This document shows positions 17,027 through 24,398 of a stretch of 64,000 bases of DNA, in pieces. The stretch covers positions 3,100,001-3,164,000 of the forward strand of contig NZ_CP187232.1 in the NCBI RefSeq assembly GCF_049674955.1, written 5' to 3'. Source of the stretch: Sphaerisporangium viridialbum. Its GTDB lineage: Bacteria > Actinomycetota > Actinomycetes > Streptosporangiales > Streptosporangiaceae. Every line of letters starts with the position of its first letter. Position 1 is the stretch's first letter. The position numbers and the translations under genes were made by a program. The notes under the pieces were generated by a model. That model ran no database searches. It saw only the letters and a list, made by a program, of their open reading frames with translations, and was not told the origin of the DNA.

Positions 17027-17765
17027 CTTTTTCCGGACATGAATATCTCTGCGGTCGACCCTGAGGCGCAACCGACGATCAGGTTTTGGGTAACCGCTCT
17101 ATTGCGAGCGGCCTGTTATCGGAGCCTTCGCGACCCCGGTAATCCGCGATCTATCCTGACCCGGAACCCACGCAGCAGCCCCCACCGCACTGGAGATACG
17201 GACGTGCGAGAAAGCCGTCGGACGACGATCACGCCATCCCGGTGTCAGCATGAGCGCGAAGCACTCCAACCCGTCCGTACGACACTGCCCAATGCGGAGC
17301 CGTACCGCGCCTGGTGCGATTTCACGTTCACCGCCAATACCGGGCACGTCCGCGTGGACCTTCCCGACCACCAGCGGAGTGGCCTGTACGGCCCCGAGAA
17401 CGGCCGGCTGCCGAAGATCCTGTCAGAACTGCTCGTGGTGCCGCCGCAGGACCAGCGCCATCGCATCACACCGGAACTCTCCCGGCCGCTCGACGGCTGG
17501 CTGCACAAGGTGGGCATCGCCAAAAGCCGCTCCCACCTCCAGGTGGGGACCTGGGAGTTCACTAGTCCGCTCGCATCCACAGGGACGCCTGATTTCGACA
17601 ATGCGCCCCTATTTCCTTCCCCCTCTAGAAAGGTGCTCAAATCTGGCGTCTACTTGGCATGGCTCCACCTAACTCGGCTCTGCCCACGGGGAAGGTTGCG
17701 GTATGAGACTGTTGATGCCCAGCGGGTGACAACTCAGTACTGCGGAAGCCAAAAAAGGACTGGCC
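17027..17765 (+). other. Spacer with no supportable gene; possible decayed sequence
   Basis: An open frame runs through 17039-17827, but its two ends read like non-coding sequence. Only the middle (about 17305-17580, with stretches such as YRAWCDFTFTANTGHVRVDL and LPKILSELLVVPP) has protein-like composition. I cannot assign it. It probably is a fragment of a decayed gene, since the neighbouring oxygenase is also broken. Confidence 0.4.
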
Positions 17766-18466
17766 GTGCGTGGCGTCCTGTTTCTCGACCAAGCCACCAT
17801 AGAAGTGGTCAGGTCCTTTTTGCGTGATTGGACCGTGCCGTATCCGCATCCGCACGAAAGCAGCCCCGGCATCACCGTCATCACCGTCATCGAGCCCACA
17901 GGCGTCGATGACGAGAACGGCAAAGGCTTCACAAGCCAATCTCTGCCACTGCACACCGACCGCGCTCATGCCAGCGTACAACCGACCATAGTGGGCTGCC
18001 TCTACACGGCACTTGCCTGCAAAGGAGGGGAGTCTCTCCTCCTGGACGGCGCCCGCGTCATCGGGAAAGCCAGAGAGAAGAAGCTGCTCACCAACCTCGA
18101 CAAACGTTGTCCTGCTTGCCCCAGGACATCCATGGCTTCCCGTCATCAAGGTCTCGCGCAACTCCGAGCTCTGGCGCATCAGGTACAGAAACGATGCGCT
18201 CGCAAGGCCCCAACGCTGCGTCGGTCCGGGCGAAGCCCCTGCTGAACCTGCTATGCGAGCTGCCGGCACCGGCTGATCATGTCTTCTCCCAAGGCCAGGG
18301 CTATCTGATTCACAACCTGCGGGTCCTGCACGGCCGTCGGTCTTTCAGCGGAGATCGCAGGGCACTCAGAGTGCTGGCCACGGTTGCCGGGTCGTCGGAA
18401 TATGCCTATCTGAACGACGGCTTTCACTTACGGGCAGAGCACCACACGGCCGAGGCCAGGGACTGA
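17766..18466 (+). pseudogene. TauD/TfdA-type Fe(II)/2-oxoglutarate oxygenase, broken by two frameshifts
   Basis: Three successive pieces in three frames rebuild part of a TauD-family oxygenase. Piece one (17766 to about 18100) has the LPLHTDRA strand with the His-x-Asp iron ligands, then CKGGESLLLDGARVI. Piece two (about 18115-18205) reads PVIKVSRNSELWRIRYRNDA. Piece three (about 18220-18466) has GYLIHNLRVLHGRRSFSG with the distal His and the 2-oxoglutarate-binding Arg. All iron ligands survive, so decay is recent, but no single frame makes the enzyme. The N-terminus is also shorter than usual for the family. It lies inside the island between membrane-protein genes and may be a passenger. Confidence 0.72.
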
Positions 18467-18468
18467 GG

Positions 18469-19458
18469 TTGCGCGAATCGAGACGCTACACCCGGGTGAT
18501 TCAGTACCTCAAAGCCCTGCCCGAACAGAGGTCTCCGGAGTTTCCACAGGCCATCCGCGATGTCATCGAGCAGATCCCCGACCCGGAGGAGACGCTGCAG
18601 GGGATCCTGCAACTGCCCAGGGTTGAGCACTCGATCCGCTTTTGCGCGTTATACGGGTTACTGCTCCGCTTGCGCAGGGAGGAAAGCCACAGCGAGTACG
18701 AGCACACGGTCGTGCGTTATGCCAAGCGATTCGAGAAAGAACCATATTTCCCCACCTTCCTCGCGATAATAGAACGTAACCGGGGAGATGTGGCGAGTCT
18801 CAGAAAGGCCGTCGAATATTCACGTCGCGCGGCAGGCGACATGTCGGACGTCGCCGGGGTCGTACATCAGGTGGCCACTTTCATGGCAGAATATTTTGAG
18901 CGAAGGGCGGCGCCTCCGACGATCAATGAGGTCGAAGAAGCGGAGCCCTGCGCAGACGCGGGCATAACCTCGACCAACGGGCGGATCGCACACTATCACG
19001 AGACAAAATCACGCATTCTTACACTTCGACATGAATTCGACTCAGCGCGCATATCCCTTACTCGGGCCATAGAGTTGGAGCCTCGCCAGAGCCGCGATTA
19101 CCACAGGCGGTTGATGCAGTACCAGACCACACGGATGGGCATCGACATGGTGGAGCAGCAGGCACGTTGGCATGAGATGCAAGAGAGCAACAAGCGGGAG
19201 CTGACGGAGTTCAAGAACCAGCAACTGCAGCTTCTGGGACTGCTTGCCGCCGTGGTCGCCCTCATCGCCGCCGGGGCGAACATCGCAAGTCAGAGCAAGC
19301 CCTCCGACGGCATCCTGCTCATAGAGGTGATGGCCGGGGCGGTCGTCATCGTGTTCTCGGCGTTTTCGCTGATGGCGGCCCGCTCACTGTGGCGCGTGCT
19401 GGCCTCCTTCGCAGCAGGCCTGGCCCTGATAATGATTCCGCACATCTTCGGACGGTGA
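18469..19458 (+). CDS. Helical-repeat protein with C-terminal membrane segments
   Basis: 329 residues, family not recognised. The first 210 or so residues are all-helical with TPR-like spacing (for example ILTLRHEFDSARISLTRAIE, a typical TPR helix pair). A coiled-coil-like stretch about 225-255 (EQQARWHEMQESNKRELTEF) leads into two or three membrane spans, LLGLLAAVVALIAAGANIA, IEVMAGAVVIVFSAFSLMAA and VLASFAAGLALIMIPHIFG. The layout suggests a cytoplasmic sensor or scaffold tethered to the membrane. The start is TTG 18469, 2 nt after the oxygenase remnant; no good ribosome site is visible, so it is uncertain. Codon use is less GC-biased than the backbone, and Leu64 is TTA. Confidence 0.65.
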   Translation: MRESRRYTRVIQYLKALPEQRSPEFPQAIRDVIEQIPDPEETLQGILQLPRVEHSIRFCALYGLLLRLRREESHSEYEHTVVRYAKRFEKEPYFPTFLAIIERNRGDVASLRKAVEYSRRAAGDMSDVAGVVHQVATFMAEYFERRAAPPTINEVEEAEPCADAGITSTNGRIAHYHETKSRILTLRHEFDSARISLTRAIELEPRQSRDYHRRLMQYQTTRMGIDMVEQQARWHEMQESNKRELTEFKNQQLQLLGLLAAVVALIAAGANIASQSKPSDGILLIEVMAGAVVIVFSAFSLMAARSLWRVLASFAAGLALIMIPHIFGR

Positions 19459-19597
19459 CACCACTCTGAAGGTTCTGGATATCACAGAGAGCCCCGGATC
19501 CCCTGCAAAGCCAACCGAGGGCAGGGCAGGTTCATCAGGCAATCTGGCTTGGGTGATCGACGGGGGGGACGGCCCTGACCGCCTCCGTAGTAACGGC

Positions 19598-20032
19598 ATG
19601 CCAGAGTACCTTGTCGAGCGAAACCCCGGCTATTTCGAGTATCAGCTTCCCATATCGGTCAAACTTGTCATCGATTTGGCCGGGAAGGTACCGCTGCTCA
19701 TGAATGAGCGCGACGAGTGGGAACTCCCCGGCGGGAAGCTTGAAGTAGGGGAGACACCGGAGGTGTGCGTCTGCCGGGAGGTCTTCGAGGAACTGAACAT
19801 CACCGTGACCGTAGAGGACATCATAGACACCTGGGTCTATGAGATCACCCCTCTGCGGCACACCTTCATCGTCAGCTACGGAGCCACTTACAACGGCGAC
19901 GAGGAGGTGCGCAGTTCCAACGAACACAAGAAGCTCGGGCTCTTCGACTACGCCGACGTACCGGCTCTTCATATGCCCGAGCTGTACAAGCGAACAATTC
20001 AGAGCTGGCAGAATTTCCTCGTAGAGCGGTGA
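19598..20032 (+). CDS. Nudix hydrolase
   Basis: A 144-residue Nudix protein that hydrolyses a nucleoside diphosphate linked to another group. The Nudix box reads GKLEVGE then seven residues and REVFEELNI, keeping every catalytic Glu and Arg; only the usual Gly near the end is Asn. The segment DEWELPGGKLEVGE is the classic strand-loop. ATG 19598 was chosen because homology starts right after it; GTG 19553 is possible. It lies in the accessory island, where Nudix enzymes can tune nucleotide signals or toxic nucleotides. Substrate unknown. Confidence 0.85.
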   Translation: MPEYLVERNPGYFEYQLPISVKLVIDLAGKVPLLMNERDEWELPGGKLEVGETPEVCVCREVFEELNITVTVEDIIDTWVYEITPLRHTFIVSYGATYNGDEEVRSSNEHKKLGLFDYADVPALHMPELYKRTIQSWQNFLVER

Positions 20033-20324
20033 TTTCGGATCTGAGGATGTCGGTCCGGATCAAGCCACCGCCACCGTGATCGTCATCTTCCCTGTTGCCC
20101 ACTGTGACGTGGCAGATCGATACGTCGGCCCGGCGTTCGTCACGCTCCGATTAGCCCGTTCTGAATGGTTGCGGTTCGATAACCTCTGGAACGGTATCGA
20201 CTTGGGCGCGAATCCAGCGAACTGTTTAACTCCTGGTCCTTGCTCGCTACGCTTTCATCGACTGTGGTACGGGCCCATCAGCGCTTGAAGACGAGCGCAA
20301 GGCGACCGAGGGATGGAGGGCTGG
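20033..20324. other. Intergenic, nothing recognised
   Basis: No gene, hairpin or repeat of note was seen between the Nudix gene and the 172-residue gene. Confidence 0.5.
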
Positions 20325-20843
20325 ATGACCACGTCAGTAGAGCCGCCGCCGACTCCCGGAGAACTACATCTCTCGCTGTGTGAGGGCGTTCTTAACACGC
20401 TCGCGCCAGCAGAACGGATACTCGCCTCCGCAGCAGTGGATAAATACCGTCGCGCTCCAGGTCGCTACCGCGAGGACCCCACCCGGCTGGCCGCCAGCGG
20501 CGGTGGTGATCTGGGCGGCGCGGGAATCGACGAGATGGCCCAGCATGTACTGCCATACGTAGCAGTCCTTTCAGGGATGGGGCTGCAGGTCGTGCTTCAG
20601 GCGGCGCAGGAGGAAGCCACCGAAGCGGCGGTCGGCCGGGTCCGTCGTTGGTGGAAGCAGCGGAAGCGCCGCCCCTTGCCTCCGGCCTTCGCCGGCCCGC
20701 TCACCGAAGTCCAGCTCGAAGAGCTGGGCCGGCTGATCGACAAATACGGCGCGCAGTGGCAACTGCCGGAACCCGAGGTGATCCGGCTTCGGGTCGCGCT
20801 ACTCGAACAGTTCGTGTCCCAATTCGGTCACCCCGAAGATTGA
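20325..20843 (+). CDS. Uncharacterised protein paired with a membrane M48 protease
   Basis: 172 residues, not recognised. The N-terminal half is helical, with GGGDLGGAGIDEMAQHVLPYVAVLSGMG as a possibly membrane-associated stretch. A basic hinge WWKQRKRRPLPP follows, then an acidic helical tail. GGAGGG at 20315-20320 supports ATG 20325 over ATG 20313. The M48 protease gene begins 17 nt downstream, so the two are co-transcribed. It could be a regulator or substrate of the protease; this is inference from position only. Confidence 0.6.
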   Translation: MTTSVEPPPTPGELHLSLCEGVLNTLAPAERILASAAVDKYRRAPGRYREDPTRLAASGGGDLGGAGIDEMAQHVLPYVAVLSGMGLQVVLQAAQEEATEAAVGRVRRWWKQRKRRPLPPAFAGPLTEVQLEELGRLIDKYGAQWQLPEPEVIRLRVALLEQFVSQFGHPED

Positions 20844-20860
20844 CCGACGGCAGGTTCTCC

Positions 20861-23626
20861 ATGGATTCGGCCCCTCCTGCAGAGATCACCGGCCACCCCT
20901 GTCACCTGCCATCGGTCTGGACGCTGCCGTCACAGACGATGGGGCGCTTTCTCGTGCTCGTCGCCGCTGTACTGGGGACCGCGGCATCGACATATCAGCG
21001 AATGCTCATCAACGGCGATTCGCTGCGGGAAAGCCTGGCCTGTGTTCTGAAGTACCCGACAACCGGGCTCAGCGCCCGCGCGTACAGTGCGGCCATCGAG
21101 GCACAATCGCGATGCCGGCGACCATTCGATCAGCAGTGGAGCAGGGACATGCTCCTGGGCATCGGTCTGACTCTCGGGGCGACATTGCTTGTCTACTGGC
21201 TGCTGCCCCTCTGGGATCGGTATGTTCGCCGATTACGTCCTCTCGACCCCAATGTGCACGGTGAGATCCTGACCGAATTGGCGAGCCTCACAGCGCAGGC
21301 CGGGCTTGCCCGGCGGCCCATCTTCCTGTACAGCCTTTCCCCCAGGGTGAACGCCAACACCTTCGGCTGGTTCCCGCGCTATTTCGTGCGGATCGATGGT
21401 GGGTTGCTGACGACGTTCACCACCGACCGCCGCGCGTTCTCCGCGCTCGTACGCCACGAACTGGCGCACCTGCGTTTCCGTGACGTAGACGTCACCCGGC
21501 TGACCGTCGCGTTGAGCCTGGCCTTTCCACTCGTGGTACTGCTGCCGTACGCGGTGATGACACTTAAGGCAGAGAGCTGGCTGAGCATAGGATCGGACAG
21601 CCTTCAGGTGGCCGCTCTGTCCGTGCTGGTATTCCTATCCTCCGCGTCGGTGCTTCGAGCCCGTGAGCTGGCAGCCGACGCATGGGCGGTGCGTGGTGGT
21701 GCTGACGAGGTCGCCGATCTCAACCGCGTACTGGCCCGTCAGGAACAGAGCACCGGTCTGTGGCGGCGTCTGGGTGAGCTGTTCGGCGCACATCCCAGCG
21801 CGTCCAGACGGGTGGCGGAACTGGCGCGGCCCAGAGCACTGTTCCGTACCGGGTTCTGGGAGGCGTTCGCTGTCGGCACCGCTGCGGGCGTCGCGGCGGT
21901 GCCGATCCTCGACCTCTTCACCTCTTGGTACTACGGTCCGTTCTCCCGGAGCGCGGCGGCAGCGGTCACCACCATGTTGATCATCAGTCTGTTCACGGCC
22001 GGCGTGATAGGCCCGGCGATGTGGCGAGCCACCCTGACGTCGTTGGCTACTGGTAGGCGTCCGCCTCATGGCGTACTTCCCGGTCTCGGTCTGGGAGTGG
22101 GAATCCTGGTCGGCGAGCGGGGGGTATGGCAGGGACAAGCAGTGGCGATGGACAGCACGTATCCGGTCGTACAGGTGGTCTTCGCCGTGCTCATTGTGCT
22201 GTCCCAGATCTTGTACTGCCGCTGGGTGACCACCGGTGCCGCCGCCTGGTTGCCGACCATCCGCCGAGAGACGGCACGCGTCACCTTCTTCGCCGGGTTC
22301 CCGCTTCAGGTGGTGGTCGCCGCTGTACCGCTCGCCGTCCATCTCGAATTCAGCTACCTGGGTTACGAGTCAACGTTCCGGATTTTGACCGAACGCTATG
22401 TGCTGGTCGCCAAAGGCGCCTGGTCGGTGTTGGGCCAGCTCATCCTGCTCGTCGAGGGCATCCAGCAAACGATAACGACGACATACCCCAGCGTGATCAC
22501 CGGTGTGTTCCTTGTGTGTCTGCTGTATCCCCTGGCCGCGTGGTTCCGAGCCGGCACTGAGCTGTTCGACCCGCGGAAACCACTGGCCGCTGGACTCGCC
22601 GGTGGCGTGGTGTACGTGGCCGTGGCACCGTTTCTCTGGGTGGAGTACTCGGCTAGTCTCACCGATGTCCGGATACCTAACGCGCTTTTCCCTCTCCTGG
22701 ATCAGCTCCAGTTGACACTGCCGGCCGCGCTGATCCAGGCCGTTGTCGCTGCGGTGGTCGCCGCGTCGGCGCGGAGGATGCCCGCGTTACAGGGGTTGAT
22801 GGCTGCCCTCGTGACAAGCGTGGTCCAGATATCGGTTTTCCTGCTTGTGGGCTCTACAGACCTTTGCTGGGAGGGATCGCAGTCAGGGCACTGCGCCGAA
22901 TGGATCGGCTGGAGCGACGCCGAGCTTCTGACAGTGCCGTTCTTTACTACAGCACCGCTTCTCGCACTGGTCACGAGCATGGGGGCAAGTGGCATCACTC
23001 GCCTCGGACGCGTCTCCCCTGTCAGCGCGGATATCCGCACCTCGAGTGCGTTCACGGCCCCTCGTCCCGCCGCGCAACTCGCGGTGATCTCAGGCATAGT
23101 GATCGCGATCCTGCTGCCCAGCGGTCTGTGGATAGGATCGCAGCTAGAAGATCGCAGGACCCCCACTGTCGCGCAAGGCAACTGCCTGGTCGGCACGTGG
23201 ACCCTGCAATCCGCACGTTACGAGGTGAGCACAGAACCGCCCGGTCCGAAGTCATCTGAGGTGGTGACGGTCAGAGGGCCTGTCGGAGGCTCATCCGGGA
23301 AGCAGGTCGTTTACCGTGCCGACGGTACGGCGACATCCAATTACGACTTCCGCGGGCAAGGTTTCACGGCAGACGGTAAGACGATGACCTTGTCAATTCA
23401 AGGACGCACCGACCAAAAATGGCAAGCACCATTCTCGTCTGTCGTCGCAAGCGGCGTCATGACCACGGCCTACAGGGTCGAGGTCCGCATCGGCGGGAAG
23501 CTCGCCTGGTCCGCGGCCCCCCCGGACGGACCGTCCCCCGAGGTCTCTACCGGGCAGTACACCTGCGATGAGCATCAATTAGAGATTCTCACCGCTCGGG
23601 GGGCGATAGAACAGTACACGCGGTAG
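20861..23626 (+). CDS. Multi-pass membrane M48 metalloprotease with C-terminal lipocalin-like domain
   Basis: 921 residues. The first span is near residues 27-44, a second near 96-116. A cytoplasmic M48 peptidase domain follows with HELAH (His199, Glu200, His203) and a third zinc ligand Glu269 in RARELAADAWA. About ten further hydrophobic spans run to about residue 745. The last 150 residues begin NCLVGTWTL, read like a lipocalin-like barrel (YRADGTATSNYDF, TMTLSIQ), and should lie outside the membrane. M48 enzymes of this layout (HtpX/Ste24-like) cut membrane or misfolded proteins. The enzyme is much longer than the 280-420 residues usual for HtpX and Ste24. Leu125 and a Leu near the C-terminus are TTA codons. 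Last intact gene of the island. Confidence 0.82.
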   Translation: MDSAPPAEITGHPCHLPSVWTLPSQTMGRFLVLVAAVLGTAASTYQRMLINGDSLRESLACVLKYPTTGLSARAYSAAIEAQSRCRRPFDQQWSRDMLLGIGLTLGATLLVYWLLPLWDRYVRRLRPLDPNVHGEILTELASLTAQAGLARRPIFLYSLSPRVNANTFGWFPRYFVRIDGGLLTTFTTDRRAFSALVRHELAHLRFRDVDVTRLTVALSLAFPLVVLLPYAVMTLKAESWLSIGSDSLQVAALSVLVFLSSASVLRARELAADAWAVRGGADEVADLNRVLARQEQSTGLWRRLGELFGAHPSASRRVAELARPRALFRTGFWEAFAVGTAAGVAAVPILDLFTSWYYGPFSRSAAAAVTTMLIISLFTAGVIGPAMWRATLTSLATGRRPPHGVLPGLGLGVGILVGERGVWQGQAVAMDSTYPVVQVVFAVLIVLSQILYCRWVTTGAAAWLPTIRRETARVTFFAGFPLQVVVAAVPLAVHLEFSYLGYESTFRILTERYVLVAKGAWSVLGQLILLVEGIQQTITTTYPSVITGVFLVCLLYPLAAWFRAGTELFDPRKPLAAGLAGGVVYVAVAPFLWVEYSASLTDVRIPNALFPLLDQLQLTLPAALIQAVVAAVVAASARRMPALQGLMAALVTSVVQISVFLLVGSTDLCWEGSQSGHCAEWIGWSDAELLTVPFFTTAPLLALVTSMGASGITRLGRVSPVSADIRTSSAFTAPRPAAQLAVISGIVIAILLPSGLWIGSQLEDRRTPTVAQGNCLVGTWTLQSARYEVSTEPPGPKSSEVVTVRGPVGGSSGKQVVYRADGTATSNYDFRGQGFTADGKTMTLSIQGRTDQKWQAPFSSVVASGVMTTAYRVEVRIGGKLAWSAAPPDGPSPEVSTGQYTCDEHQLEILTARGAIEQYTR

Positions 23627-23650
23627 AGCAGAGCGACGGGCCACGTCCTG

Positions 23651-23866
23651 GTGCCGGGAGGAGGGGTGTTCCAGGCGACCGGACGCCCGATCACCGTCGG
23701 CGCGTGCAGCGTCTCGATCGTGGCGGACGGCCTCATCACCAGCCATCGCATCTACTACGACCAGCTGGAGCTGGCCACCCAGCTCGGGGGCAACCTCTGC
23801 TTCGGCATGGCGAACTGCGATCTTGGCCCCGACGGCGAATGGACGAACAGGCCATCCACTACCTAA
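23651..23866 (+). pseudogene. SnoaL-like protein, C-terminal fragment
   Basis: Only the last part of a SnoaL / NTF2-like fold is present: GRPITVGACSVSIVADGLI then HRIYYDQLELATQLG, which matches the final strands and helix of that family. About half of the usual 130-150 residues is missing at the 5' side, where the M48 gene ends 24 nt upstream. It looks like a gene cut by arrival of the island, and so marks its right edge. Confidence 0.6.
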
Positions 23867-23876
23867 AGTCCTTTTC

Positions 23877-24335
23877 ATGACATCTGATGATCTCCTGGTG
23901 CGAAGGGCCGAGAAGAGTGACACCGAGGAGATCTTCGGACTGGCCCGCGAGTTCGCCCTGTCGTTCCGCCCGCAGCGGGCGGCGTTCGACGCGGCCTTTC
24001 CGCTCCTGCTGGAGAACCCCGACGCCCTCGTCCTCGTCGCCGTCGTGGACGGTGACGTACGCGGGTACCTGCTCGGCTACGTGCACCTGACCCTGTTCGC
24101 GAACGGCCACGTCGCCTGGGTCGAGGAGGCGATGACCCAGCACGGCTTCCGCAGGCGCGGGCTGGGCCGGGCGCTGCTCGAGGAGTTCGAGGTGTGGGCG
24201 CGGTCCAGGGACGCCGGGTACATCGCGCTGGCGACCAGGCGCGCCCCGGAGTTCTACGAGGCGCTCAAGTACGAGTCCGCTGGAACGTACTACCGCAAGG
24301 TGCTCAAGCCGGAGCAGCCTAGCGTGACCCCGTGA
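23877..24335 (+). CDS. GNAT-family N-acetyltransferase
   Basis: 152 residues. Acetyl-CoA-dependent transferase fold: starts LLVRRAEKSDTEEIFGLARE, the central strand AWVEEAMTQHGFRRRGLGRALLEEFE contains the R-R-R-G-L-G-R acetyl-CoA loop, and YIALATRRAPEFYEALKYE is the usual end. Acceptor unknown. ATG 23877 was chosen because similarity begins there. The stop codon falls inside a GTGACCCC octamer array, so the length of that array decides the C-terminus. Confidence 0.85.
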   Translation: MTSDDLLVRRAEKSDTEEIFGLAREFALSFRPQRAAFDAAFPLLLENPDALVLVAVVDGDVRGYLLGYVHLTLFANGHVAWVEEAMTQHGFRRRGLGRALLEEFEVWARSRDAGYIALATRRAPEFYEALKYESAGTYYRKVLKPEQPSVTP

Positions 24336-24384
24336 CCCCGTGACCCCGTGACCCCGTGACCCCGTGACCCCGTGACCCCGTGAC
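24324..24384. repeat. GTGACCCC octamer array
   Basis: Seven complete and one partial GTGACCCC unit. It covers the last four codons and the stop of the GNAT gene and the space before the converging 605-residue gene. Units of 8 bp change frame when copy number changes, so it is prone to slippage. Confidence 0.9.
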
Positions 24385-24398
24385 GGCGCCCGGACGCC

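Noticed and set aside
17039..17827. A long open frame on the + strand across the spacer and into the oxygenase remnant
   Set aside because: Only its centre has protein-like composition; the ends overlap clear non-coding or other-frame coding sequence, and no family could be named.
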